Assembly: GCA_018816555.1 (NCBI GenBank)
Contig: JAHIVT010000092.1
Coordinates: 1 to 50,945 of the forward strand
Reading direction: 5' to 3'
Origin: Pseudomonadota bacterium
Lineage (GTDB): Bacteria > Desulfobacterota > Desulfobulbia > Desulfobulbales > SURF-16
Length of the DNA stretch: 50,945 bases
Below the pieces are notes generated by a model. It made no database searches, was not told the origin of the DNA, and saw nothing but the letters and a program-made list of their open reading frames with translations. The position numbers and the translations under genes were made by a program. Numbering within the stretch: position 1 is the stretch's first letter; every line of letters starts with the position of its first letter. Positions 16,501 to 24,357 of the stretch are shown here, in pieces.

Positions 16501-17478
16501 CAGGTGCAGGATGTCATTTCCGTGGCCGTGGGCGGCAGGATGATTACCTCCACGGTGGAGGGTCGCGAACGCTATCCGGTGCGTGTCCGTTATCTGCGGG
16601 AATTGCGCGACTCACCTGAAGAGCTGGGGAAAATCCTGGTGGCGGCGCCAAACGGGGCACAGATCCCCTTGTCACAGCTGGCCGATTTCCGCTATGTGCG
16701 CGGTCCGCAGATGATTAAAAGCGAAGACACCTTTCTCACCGCCTATGTGCTCTTTGATAAAAAGGCCGGCTTTGCCGAGGTGGATGTGGTGGATCAGGCC
16801 AAGGCCTTCCTTAATGAGAAGATCGACAAAGGCGAACTGGTGATTCCTGCGGGAGTGACCTACACCTTTGCCGGCAGCTATGAGAACCAGATCAGGGCCC
16901 AGAAGCGGCTGTCCGTCATCCTGCCGCTCGCCATGCTGACCATCATGGTGATCCTTTACCTGCAGTTCAAGTCACTGCCCACGACTCTCATGGTCTTTTC
17001 ATCGATTCTCGTGGCCTGGTCAGGGGGATTTCTCATGATCTGGCTTTACGGCCAGGGATGGTTTCTTGATGCCACGCTGTTCGGCGTGAATATGCGCGAC
17101 CTTTTCCAGGTGCACCAGATCAACCTGTCGGTGGCTATCTGGGTCGGATTTCTTGCCCTGTTCGGCATTGCCTCGGATGACGGCGTGCTGATGGCCACCT
17201 ACCTGGATGAATCAAAAACCCGGTTTCCCCGCAGCAGCCGGGAGGAGATCCGGGCCATGGTACTGCAGGGAGCCGAACGCCGCATCCGGCCGGCACTCAT
17301 GACCAGTTCCACCACTATTCTCGCCCTGCTGCCCATTCTCACCTCAAGCGGCAGAGGGGCGGACATCATGGTGCCCATGGCCATTCCGTCATTCGGGGGC
17401 ATGAGCATCGCCCTGCTCACCGTCTTTGTCGTGCCGGTGCTCTACTGCTGGCTGGAAGAGTTCCGATTGAAAAAATAG
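13588..17478 (+). CDS. CusA-like heavy-metal RND efflux pump, enlarged
   Basis: Inner membrane proton-driven metal exporter, 1296 aa against about 1,050 for canonical CusA/CzcA. The N-terminal membrane helix is followed by VDAIPDIGENQQIVFTEW and GRSPQDVEDQISYPL, family signatures. The TM4 proton-relay Asp is in IGTIVDMGIII. The extra length sits mainly at about residues 540-700, where several added hydrophobic segments (LVLPGLLLIAGLVITWLVSS, WLVILVITILLA and others) precede the usual YxxxLxxxL region. A second insert of about 60 residues in the second porter half (about 810-870) is rich in Asp and Pro. It is the last gene of the operon. Substrate (Cu/Ag or divalent metals) is not decided by sequence alone; the adaptor's Cys/Met motifs favour copper. 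Confidence 0.93.
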   Translation: MPTPEQEQLPKATSLVGAIIRFSLLNKLLVALALLVLTGWGLMVAPFDFHLSHLPRDPVPVDAIPDIGENQQIVFTEWPGRSPQDVEDQISYPLTVTLLGLPGVKTVRSYSMFGFSSIYVIFNDSVEFYWSRSRLLEKLASLPTGTLPEDVKPTLGPDATGLGQIFWYTLEGRDKDGNPTGGWELEELRSVQDWYVRYALMGVSGISEVASVGGFVKEYQIDVDPDAMRANRVTLEQVFSAVKMSNIDIGARTIEINRVEYVIRGIGFIKSLADIENAVIKATDNQPIRISDVAKVSLGPALRRGVLDKNGAEVVGGVAVARFGDNPLAAIQRIKEKIKEISPGLPSKKLADGTESKLTIVPFYDRSGLIHETLDTLKTALGQEILITIIVVLISLMHFKSSFVVSSLLPFAVLLSFIGMKVFGVDANIVALSGIAIAIGTIVDMGIIICENIVTKLDEAGPDGNSLVIIYEAATEVGSAVLTAVSTTIVSFLPVFTMQAAEGKLFKPLAYTKTFALIASIILALTVLPPLAHLLFRRVKKQDSSYLVNLVLPGLLLIAGLVITWLVSSLGLIVAAIGLYRLCAKWLPGKVQLAGGWLVNWLVILVITILLARSWEPLGIESGALVNFLFVALLIGATLGFLQLFQHQYTKMLAWCLQYKKTFLLLPTIITLMGAMIWLGVPRITAFLPDMIRGSRLLVSLGHSFPGLGKEFMPPLDEGSFLYMPTTMPHASIAEVQEVLAQQDRQLSRIPEISSAVGKLGRADSPLDPAPLSMIETIINYHSEYMLGDNGERLLFKFRHDKKDFFRTPEGTPVPAPDGAPYLVQGRFERDGQGRLIADPDGKAFRLWRPALDPDINPDREKWRGIINPDDIWNAIVTAAEIPGVTSAPKLQPIATRIVMLQTGMRAPMGIKVKGPDLGTIEAVALQLEALLKHVPAVSPATVLADRVVGKPYIEINIDREAIARYGIMLGQVQDVISVAVGGRMITSTVEGRERYPVRVRYLRELRDSPEELGKILVAAPNGAQIPLSQLADFRYVRGPQMIKSEDTFLTAYVLFDKKAGFAEVDVVDQAKAFLNEKIDKGELVIPAGVTYTFAGSYENQIRAQKRLSVILPLAMLTIMVILYLQFKSLPTTLMVFSSILVAWSGGFLMIWLYGQGWFLDATLFGVNMRDLFQVHQINLSVAIWVGFLALFGIASDDGVLMATYLDESKTRFPRSSREEIRAMVLQGAERRIRPALMTSSTTILALLPILTSSGRGADIMVPMAIPSFGGMSIALLTVFVVPVLYCWLEEFRLKK

Positions 17479-17501
17479 AGGGCGGGCAGGGTCAAACCTG
17501 A

Positions 17502-18665
17502 TCATGCCGCCCCCCTGGCGATCGACTCCAGCAATTTTCTTGCCTGATCATGCTCGGGGTGGCTCTTCAGGCATTGCTCAAGCAACTCTTTGGCCTTGGC
17601 CACTTCGCCATGCTTGAGGTAAATCTCGGCAAGCTTCACCAGATAGACCGGATGATCCGGGACCAGTTCAAGGCATCGCTTGAACTGATTTACACCTGCC
17701 TCAAAATTGCCGGCCGCTTCCAGCATCAGCGCCAACTGGGCGAAGACGTAGACCGTCTCCGGCAGCGGCTGAACCGTTTTATTAAGAAAGTCTGCCGCAT
17801 CCTCCAGCCTGCCCTTTTTCAGAAAGGCCTTGCCTATTTTTATAAAATTCAGATCAGTGGGCTCGGAAGACATGACTTCACGAAAAACTTCCCGGGCCTT
17901 TTCCTCCATCTCCATTTCCAGATAAAGTTTGCCCAGGTCAATGGCCAGATCGAGGTTAAGCGGATTCTCTTTATGCGCTTTTAACAGCAGACCGAAAGCA
18001 TCTCCCCATGCCCCGTCAAGTCTGCATACCTTGCTCAACAGATGCGTTCCCTTGCCACTTGAGGGGTTTCCCTTCAGGTATATATTCAGAAACTGTTTTG
18101 CCTTATCCAGCTCCCCCAGCCAATAGTAACCTTCACAGAGAATAAACAGGGCTTCGCTGTTGTTTTGGTCATGGGCGAGAACCGCCTTGGCCTTGTCAAT
18201 GGCCTTTTCATAATTTTTGGCAAGGATGAGATGCCGTGCCAGACGAAGCTCATTCTGCAGGGCCGTGAGTTTTTTTCTTTTATGAATATTATTGATGGAC
18301 TGACGCAGATCCTCTGCCCTGTACGGTGTTGCCAGATAACCGTCAACCCTTTCATCAATGGCGTAAAGGATCATTTCCTTCTGGCGGTTATCGGAGATGA
18401 TCAGCACCGGAATATCCGACAGTCCGGGGGTTCTCCTGATGAGCCTGAGTAGTTCAATGCCGTTCATGCAGGGCATCTGCAGATCTGTAATAACAAAACG
18501 CACCCGTGAGTTTTTCAGCACGTGGCGCGCCTCGATGCCGCTGCGCACAATGCGGATATTTTTATACCCTGCCTGCTGCAGGACGCGGGCATCCTGCTCC
18601 AGAACCACCTTCTCCTGACCGACCAGGAGGAAATCCAATTCCTGCATCTGCGACTGACTGTTCAT
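17502..18665 (-). CDS. Response regulator receiver with C-terminal TPR repeats
   Basis: 387-aa protein: a CheY-like receiver (about residues 10-130) with acceptor Asp in VITDLQMPCMNG, then a TPR superhelix (about 140-385) with repeats such as AKAVLAHDQNNSEALFILCE and LEQCLKSHPEHDQARKLLE. The usual Asp pair at the start is altered (LLVGQEKV where LLVDDE is expected), so Mg2+ binding and phosphorylation may be weakened. No DNA-binding domain is present; it probably acts by protein-protein contact. The start at MNSQSQ (18665) was preferred over a longer frame to 18725, but no good ribosome site marks either. Convergent with cusA, 23 bases apart. Confidence 0.88.
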   Translation of the reverse strand: MNSQSQMQELDFLLVGQEKVVLEQDARVLQQAGYKNIRIVRSGIEARHVLKNSRVRFVITDLQMPCMNGIELLRLIRRTPGLSDIPVLIISDNRQKEMILYAIDERVDGYLATPYRAEDLRQSINNIHKRKKLTALQNELRLARHLILAKNYEKAIDKAKAVLAHDQNNSEALFILCEGYYWLGELDKAKQFLNIYLKGNPSSGKGTHLLSKVCRLDGAWGDAFGLLLKAHKENPLNLDLAIDLGKLYLEMEMEEKAREVFREVMSSEPTDLNFIKIGKAFLKKGRLEDAADFLNKTVQPLPETVYVFAQLALMLEAAGNFEAGVNQFKRCLELVPDHPVYLVKLAEIYLKHGEVAKAKELLEQCLKSHPEHDQARKLLESIARGAA

Positions 18666-19071
18666 TAAAGATGGCAAATGATCTGTTGATGTGAGCGTAC
18701 CAAGCCACGTTAAACTGTGTAACATACTAATGATACAATTTAATTGTATACTTTACGTTTGGCCATATGTCAAAAAACAATGCAGCATCACCCAACCACT
18801 CCCCTGTGCATTTATAAAAATAATAATGCCCCGTAAACATGACGCACACAGAGATAATTGTCTAACAATTATGAAGATATTTCCCGGCAACAACACCTCA
18901 AAAAAATCTTACCGGAGCATCAGGACTAATCTGCTGGAATATTGGAATAAAATTCACTATAATCTGACCACCAACTTGAGCATCTCCAAAAAAACTTGGG
19001 TACCACTCTATTTCTGTCAGGGATCGGGTGGCAATCAAAATTGACAATCAAAATAACAGAAAGGATAAACA
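18666..19071. other. Intergenic region between receiver-TPR gene and rubrerythrin
   Basis: About 400 bases, AT-rich, no convincing gene. A TATAAT hexamer at 18958-18963 could be the -10 box for rubrerythrin, with a 110-base leader and a poor -35 (TGGAAT). No clear operator or hairpin was recognised. Confidence 0.4.
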
Positions 19072-19569
19072 ATGGGAAAAACAGATGAGAATTTACATGA
19101 GGCCTTTGCCGGGGAATCCCAGGCAAACAGAAAATATCTTGCCTTTGCCAGTAAGGCGGACAAAGAAGGCTTTGCCCAGGCGGCAAAATTATTCAGGGCA
19201 GCTGCGGCGGCGGAGACCATTCACGCCCATGCCCATCTGCGGGCGCTGAAAGGCGTCGGAGCCACAGCAGAAAACCTGCAAGAGGCCATTGCCGGTGAGA
19301 CCCACGAATTCAAGAACATGTATCCCCAGATGATTAAAGCTGCGGAAGCGGAAGGACATAAAGCGGCACTGCGCTCTTTTCAATATGCCAATGCCGTGGA
19401 AAAAGAGCACGCCGCCCTTTATCAGAAGGCTTTGGACAGTCTTGAAGCGGCACCGGCGGAATATGATTATTATGTCTGTTCGGTATGCGGCCATACCCAC
19501 GAGAAAGAGGCCCCGGAGAAGTGCCCGGTTTGCGGCGCCAACGCCAATGCATTTTTTAAAAGCGAATAA
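19072..19569 (+). CDS. Rubrerythrin
   Basis: Cytoplasmic non-haem diiron peroxidase protecting anaerobes against hydrogen peroxide. 165 aa: a ferritin-like four-helix domain with diiron ligands (ESQANRKY, ETIHAHAH, ETHEFKNMY, EKEHAALY) and a C-terminal rubredoxin-like domain with two CxxC knuckles (CSVCGH and CPVCGA). Length and domain order are those of short rubrerythrins. AAAGGA precedes the start. Flanking genes are not obviously related, so it is probably monocistronic. Typical of strict anaerobes. Confidence 0.96.
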   Translation: MGKTDENLHEAFAGESQANRKYLAFASKADKEGFAQAAKLFRAAAAAETIHAHAHLRALKGVGATAENLQEAIAGETHEFKNMYPQMIKAAEAEGHKAALRSFQYANAVEKEHAALYQKALDSLEAAPAEYDYYVCSVCGHTHEKEAPEKCPVCGANANAFFKSE

Positions 19570-19599
19570 AAAGCAGACCACCGATAAAACAGTGTAAAG

Positions 19600-19624
19600 G
19601 CAAGCTCTGCCCGCATGCTTTTTT
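19600..19624 (+). terminator. Possible weak terminator after rubrerythrin
   Basis: GCAAGC and GCATGC can pair with one mismatch around a 7-base loop, followed by a run of seven T at 19618-19624. Weak stem, good T run. Confidence 0.4.
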
Positions 19625-19716
19625 TCAGGCAGGCTTTTGCTCCGCACTCAGCTGCAAAGGACTGTCAACCAGACCACAGCCGCCTCAACCGGCCTTTTCA
19701 TGGTAGTGTCGCGTAC

Positions 19717-19776
19717 TTCTCATCAAGAGGACATTTTTACAAAATGACCTGCAGAGCAAAAGCCCTTGATGAGAAA
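19717..19776. repeat. Inverted repeat between rubrerythrin and PilZ genes
   Basis: TTCTCATCAAG (19717-19727) and CTTGATGAGAA (19766-19776) are perfect 11-base inverted arms around 38 bases containing CATTTTTACAAAATGACC. Nothing here looks coding. It may be a remnant of a mobile element or a structured RNA. Confidence 0.45.
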
Positions 19777-19834
19777 CCGCTGGCAGGAGCCGGACTGTGC
19801 CGGGCAGACTGATGGATAAGGAGTCGCCTGCTCT

Positions 19835-20188
19835 TTAGGCATTGCCTGAGGTATGGTGTGAGAGGAAAAAGGCAATCATGTCTCTCTGCTGATTTGTCAG
19901 ATCGACAAACTTTACCCCTACCTTGCTCATGATGACGGAATCCTTGCCTATGGCTGAGGAGTGGTTGTTCCAGATAACGGTGATGGGAACTTTCACCAGG
20001 GAGAGGTTGCCCAAAAGAATGTCAACATCCTCCTTTTCCTTAATAGGAGATTCCACATCAATGTACTGCAGAGAAAAGCCTCCTGCGCTGATGTCCAGTA
20101 TTCGCCCGAAACTATCGTCGGTATATACAAATGTTTTTGCAGAAGGGACGTACCGTTGATGTTTTCGCTGATCGACTTGATTCATCAT
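19835..20188 (-). CDS. PilZ domain protein
   Basis: 117-aa protein made of one PilZ domain, the c-di-GMP receptor fold. The binding signature is complete: R8-KHQ-R12 at the N-terminus and DISAGG for the second motif. GVKFVDLTNQQRDMIAFFL ends the domain. Probably a cytoplasmic c-di-GMP effector acting on motility or surface functions; the target is not visible. GAGGTG six bases before the ATG supports the start. A second PilZ gene lies at about 32.5 kb. Confidence 0.88.
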   Translation of the reverse strand: MMNQVDQRKHQRYVPSAKTFVYTDDSFGRILDISAGGFSLQYIDVESPIKEKEDVDILLGNLSLVKVPITVIWNNHSSAIGKDSVIMSKVGVKFVDLTNQQRDMIAFFLSHHTSGNA

Positions 20189-20348
20189 TTAATTCACCTC
20201 TGAAAATATTTGTCATATGCAGGCCATCTGCCTGCCGAGGAAGTCTTGATACGCTTCAAGCTTGGGGCCTTATTCTTCCTCCTGATGTCCATTGCCGGCC
20301 TATTGAAAAAGCACAGCTAACCGTGTTCATTTTCTTCTCCACTTTGTT

Positions 20349-22145
20349 TCATTTAACCGGTACCGTGCCGAAGGCAGCGGCGAATTCCTGCAGATCGCCA
20401 TCGCTGATCACACCATCCCGATCAAGATCGGCCGAGGGTGCAGCGGTCAGAAAAACCCCGGCAAAAAGAGCCAGGTCCCGACCATCCACATCATCGTCAC
20501 CATCCAGGTCAACCCGGGCCGCACTGCTGCCTCCGCACAAATCGTCAAGATAGAGCTTGGCGTTCTCCGCCTGCACCAGCCCATAGCCAAAGGATATGTC
20601 ATAACCCGTGGGCCCGAGATCTTCGGCGCTCATCCGCAGAGCCTCCCGCACCTGGGCGGCGCTGCAGGTCGAATGGTGATAACTCCAGACCAGGGCGGCA
20701 ACCCCGCTGACATGGGGGGTGGCCATGGAGGTGCCGCTCATCTTCTGATAATCCAGATAGGAGCCGACACTCAGGTGCCCCTCCTCGCCAATGGCGGATA
20801 GCAGAACCAGGCCGTCCGCTCGGGAAATCGATACAGAGGGGATGTAGGTGCTTACATTGGACAAATATCCTTCAAATGTTCCATCCTCATTATTGTAAAT
20901 CACCGCGCCGATGCCGCCGCCATCCTCGCAGGCCTGCACCTTCTCCCAGAAATAGAGGCTGCCCCGTTCAATGAGACAGATTTTCCCCACCGCATCCGGG
21001 CACGATTCATCACCAATACCGCAATCCGCAAGAGGGCCATCCACCTCGGCATAGGGAGAACCATGCATGTTCTCAGCATCATACAAGCCATCACCGACAA
21101 TGAGCTGGGATAAATCAAACGGGGTGGTGACCGTCCCGATGGGCGCGGTGGACAGGACATCGACGCCGGGGGCCGCCAGTTCGACCTGGTCATTCTGCTG
21201 GGAAAAGGAGGCTCGCTTCTTATTCTCATCAATGGCGGCCACGGAGATGACCGAATCATACGAGGCAGGATAGGAAAATGCCGTGGTGCCGCTGTTGCCG
21301 GCCGCAGCCACCAGCAGCACCCCATTCTTGGCGATGTCGCGAAACGTCTTTTCTTCGCTGGTGCTCGTTTCCGTACTGCCGAAACTCATGCTTATGACAT
21401 CGGCGGCAACCCCGGGACTGACGCACTCAGCCACGCCGGCCAGAATATCGGAAACATAGGCCGAGCCCGAAGAGTCAAACACCCGGGAGATAAAGAGATT
21501 GATGCGGCCGCCCGGCAGAGTGCCCACCACGCCCACCTGATTATTGATGGCGGCGATGGTGCCCGCCACATGGGTGCCGTGTTCACTGGTATCCTCATAC
21601 CAGGTGCCGGAATCGACAATATTAACGCCGTCGACGTTGTTTTGGCTGAGATCCTCATGGAGCAGATCATAACCGCTGTCAACGATGCAGACAGTCACCT
21701 CGCCCGCATGCAGATCCGTTAGGCGGTCCGCCTGGACCATATTAATGCCGTAAGGCATGTACTGGCTGGACAGGTAGCGGAGTTGATCCTCTTCGATGAA
21801 TGCAACCCGGGGATTATTGAGGAGACTCTGCAGGCCCTTGGCATCAAGATCAGCCGCCACCAGGCCGAAACGGGGAATTTGCCGTCGAAGCCCCTTTGCG
21901 GCCTCAGGCAGCATCCGCGAGAGAGCTGCGGGCGTTCGGGCAAGTTCAGCCGCAGACCCGGGCGCTAATTTAATCAGATAGCGTTTGCTCTGCGCAGCTG
22001 CGGCTCCGCTGTTTCCCGTTCCAATCATCTCCACCGCCAATTGTCCGGCAGTCTGTGGCTGCTGTTTCTCCCCTGCCCGGGCAGACTGGGCGCCGGAGGC
22101 AATGAGGCATAATGACAGCAGCAGAGAACTGATAAATCTTATCAT
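20349..22145 (-). CDS. Secreted S8 subtilisin-like serine protease with PA insert and C-terminal dockerin
   Basis: Extracellular protease of 598 aa. A signal peptide (about 1-24, cut after ARA) is followed by an inhibitor I9-like prodomain (about 50-125). The peptidase S8 domain has catalytic Asp156 (VCIVDSGYD), His189 (EHGTHVAG), oxyanion Asn284 (AAGNSG) and Ser473 (GTSMATPHVSG). A PA domain is inserted before the Ser (about 345-465). The last 45 residues form two calcium-binding dockerin-like loops (DLDGDDDVDGRDLALF and DLDRDGVISDGDLQEF). The catalytic triad is complete, so an active enzyme is likely. A dockerin outside cellulosome bacteria may bind an unknown cohesin or simply bind calcium. 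Confidence 0.94.
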   Translation of the reverse strand: MIRFISSLLLSLCLIASGAQSARAGEKQQPQTAGQLAVEMIGTGNSGAAAAQSKRYLIKLAPGSAAELARTPAALSRMLPEAAKGLRRQIPRFGLVAADLDAKGLQSLLNNPRVAFIEEDQLRYLSSQYMPYGINMVQADRLTDLHAGEVTVCIVDSGYDLLHEDLSQNNVDGVNIVDSGTWYEDTSEHGTHVAGTIAAINNQVGVVGTLPGGRINLFISRVFDSSGSAYVSDILAGVAECVSPGVAADVISMSFGSTETSTSEEKTFRDIAKNGVLLVAAAGNSGTTAFSYPASYDSVISVAAIDENKKRASFSQQNDQVELAAPGVDVLSTAPIGTVTTPFDLSQLIVGDGLYDAENMHGSPYAEVDGPLADCGIGDESCPDAVGKICLIERGSLYFWEKVQACEDGGGIGAVIYNNEDGTFEGYLSNVSTYIPSVSISRADGLVLLSAIGEEGHLSVGSYLDYQKMSGTSMATPHVSGVAALVWSYHHSTCSAAQVREALRMSAEDLGPTGYDISFGYGLVQAENAKLYLDDLCGGSSAARVDLDGDDDVDGRDLALFAGVFLTAAPSADLDRDGVISDGDLQEFAAAFGTVPVK

Positions 22146-22481
22146 TTTCAGACCCTAGCAAAGACCTCCATGTTTTCCCCGTCAGCCGACGCATCATTGC
22201 ACGATTGCCTGTCTGGAAATTTAAGGTCTTAATCCATTGTGCATCATCTTAAGCGGGACTCACCAGCAAAATCTCATCTCACTCGAAAAAAAGCAAGGTA
22301 ATATCTATCCGGGCATGGTCAAAACCGAAAAGGCCAGGCCGGAGAGGTTAACAGGCAATCACTGTACTGAAGCGTCTATCCAGAGCGATCGATACATAAT
22401 CCTTTCATTAGGGAAACAGCTTCTCCCGGGGCTTCATCGTTTTAAATCTCAGCTGCCCAAACTCCTCATCCTCTTTTACAT

Positions 22482-22511
22482 TTCACTTCTGGCATGTTTT
22501 TTTGCTATGAT
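22482..22511 (+). promoter_or_regulatory. Candidate sigma-70 promoter for receiver-pyruvate kinase gene
   Basis: TTCACT (22482-22487), an 18-base spacer, and an extended -10 TGCTATGAT (hexamer 22506-22511), about 50 bases before the start codon. The same extended -10 precedes cmoA. The rest of the 416-base gap (22146-22561) shows no gene or clear structure. Confidence 0.5.
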
Positions 22512-22561
22512 CATATGAACGAATCACTTCCCTCGTCATTGCCACAAAAAGGAAACGGATA

Positions 22562-24352
22562 ATGCATATTTTACTGCTTGAAGACTCACCGGTTGTCAGC
22601 AAAATGCTCTCTGCCCAACTGATTAAAATGGGCCACAAAGTTGATGCGGTTGAAAACGGCCAGCAGGGCTTTCATCGGGCAACTTCCAGCCATTACCATC
22701 TGGTTATCACTGATCTCGCCATGCCCCAGTGGGACGGCTTCAAATTCATGGAGGCCATGCTGGTCATCTCTCCGCAATGCCCCATTGTTGCCATCTCCTC
22801 AAGCCTTGATGAACAAACGATACGGCAGCGTCTGGCCCGCTTTGCCAATGTCATCGGCTTTCTGCCCAAGCCAGTCAAAACCGCCCATCTCCAGGAAATC
22901 ATTGAGCGGGTCAAGGCCTATTCCACGGAAAACGTTCGGAAACTTGCCAGGATTGTCTGCACCGTGGGACCGGCCTCGCAGTCACCCGAGGTATTGGGCC
23001 AGATGATTCTTGCCGGTATGGATATTGCCCGGCTCAACTTCTCCCACGGCACTTACGAGGAACACGAGAAAAGACTCAAAATGATAAGAGAGGCGGAGGA
23101 AAAATGGTCCCGGCCGGTGGCCATCCTCATGGATCTCTGCGGGCCGAAAATCAGAACAGGCCAGATGCGGGACGGCAAGGCCGACCTTGTGGCGGGCAAC
23201 CGGATCATGATCCAGGCCGAGCCCATTGAAGGCACTGCCGAACGATTCTCCACCATCGCCCCGGAGATCCTGGCCGATCTGCGAGTCGGCGACCCGGTAC
23301 TGCTTGACGACGGTCTACTGGAACTGGTTGTCGAGGAAGCGGGCAGCAGCAAGGTTGCCTGCCGGATAGTGGTCGGCGGCACACTCAAATCAAGCAAGGG
23401 TATCAACCTGCCGGCCACCCCCCTGTCCCTGCCCAGCGTCACGGACAAGGACAAACGGGATCTTGCCTGGGGGCTTGAGCATTCCATCGATTTTGCCGCT
23501 CTCTCCTTTGTCCGCTCGGCCAATGACATTATCGAGGTGAAAGAACTGATCAGCGCCGGGAAAAGAAATCTGAAGGTGGTGGCCAAGATCGAGAAACCGG
23601 AGGCAGTGGAAAACATCGATGAGATCATCAAGGTGAGCGACGCGATCATGATCGCCAGGGGTGATATGGGTGTTGAACTGCCCGCCTCCCGAGTGCCCTG
23701 GGTACAGCGCGAGATCATCAAGCGCTGCTGGCTGGCAAACGTGCCGGTGATTACCGCCACCCAGATGCTTGACAGCATGACCACCAATCACCGCCCCACC
23801 AGGGCAGAGGTGACGGATGTCAGCGTCGCGGTGCGAGAGGGCACCGATGCGGTGATGCTCTCCGGCGAGACCGCCGTGGGCGTTGATCCGGTTAATGTGG
23901 TTCGCACCATGGCCTCGATCATCAGCGAGGAGGAAAGCCATGCGGAGCCAAGCAGCGACCACTGTGAACTGATGAAAAGCCAGCAGGGCTTTAATCCCGC
24001 CCTGGCTGCCGCCGCAAGTCTCGGCAATGCCGCAGCGGTGATGGTGATCGATTTCAAAGGGGAAATATACCGCCATTTATCAAAATGGAACCGGTCCGTG
24101 CCCACCCTGCTCGTCACCGATTCCGTGCATGTTGCCCGTCATTCCTGTATCTACAAAAACATCAACCCCATCATCATCAAGGAAAAGCTCAGTCGAGACC
24201 AGGTGGTGCTGCGGGCCAAGGAAAAAGCAGTGGCCAAAGGCTTTGTATCGGGCGGAGACGTTTTGGCCGTGCTGGAGGGCGAAAGGCTGACCCAGGGAGG
24301 CATTCCCCAGCTCGGCGCCTTTCAGATCATCCAGGTGGAACAGGGGACATAG
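22562..24352 (+). CDS. Receiver-pyruvate kinase fusion protein
   Basis: 596-aa fusion of a CheY-like receiver (about 1-122) and a pyruvate kinase (about 126-596) that would convert PEP and ADP to pyruvate and ATP. The receiver keeps the phosphorylation residues: E7/D8, acceptor D51 (VITDLAMPQWDG), S79/S80 and K103 (LPKPV). The kinase keeps the catalytic residues equivalent to those in E. coli PykF: R157, N159, S161 (ARLNFSHG), D191 (MDLCGPKIRT), K342, E344 (AKIEKPEA), D368 (ARGDMGVE) and T400 (TATQMLDS). The B domain is present. The C-terminal domain is diverged at the effector-site loop. The joint is in frame within one open frame, and AAAGGAAA precedes the ATG. No kinase gene is adjacent. 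Phosphorelay control of pyruvate kinase is inferred. Confidence 0.95.
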   Translation: MHILLLEDSPVVSKMLSAQLIKMGHKVDAVENGQQGFHRATSSHYHLVITDLAMPQWDGFKFMEAMLVISPQCPIVAISSSLDEQTIRQRLARFANVIGFLPKPVKTAHLQEIIERVKAYSTENVRKLARIVCTVGPASQSPEVLGQMILAGMDIARLNFSHGTYEEHEKRLKMIREAEEKWSRPVAILMDLCGPKIRTGQMRDGKADLVAGNRIMIQAEPIEGTAERFSTIAPEILADLRVGDPVLLDDGLLELVVEEAGSSKVACRIVVGGTLKSSKGINLPATPLSLPSVTDKDKRDLAWGLEHSIDFAALSFVRSANDIIEVKELISAGKRNLKVVAKIEKPEAVENIDEIIKVSDAIMIARGDMGVELPASRVPWVQREIIKRCWLANVPVITATQMLDSMTTNHRPTRAEVTDVSVAVREGTDAVMLSGETAVGVDPVNVVRTMASIISEEESHAEPSSDHCELMKSQQGFNPALAAAASLGNAAAVMVIDFKGEIYRHLSKWNRSVPTLLVTDSVHVARHSCIYKNINPIIIKEKLSRDQVVLRAKEKAVAKGFVSGGDVLAVLEGERLTQGGIPQLGAFQIIQVEQGT

Positions 24353-24357
24353 GGGCC

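Noticed and set aside
22489-22505. Sigma-54 promoter before the receiver-pyruvate kinase gene (TGGCATG...TTTGC)
   Set aside because: GG and GC are 11 bases apart instead of 10; the overlapping sigma-70 extended -10 fits better.
22237-22518. 93-codon frame with a hydrophobic end before the receiver-pyruvate kinase gene
   Set aside because: No ribosome site, non-protein-like composition, and it ends on top of the likely promoter.
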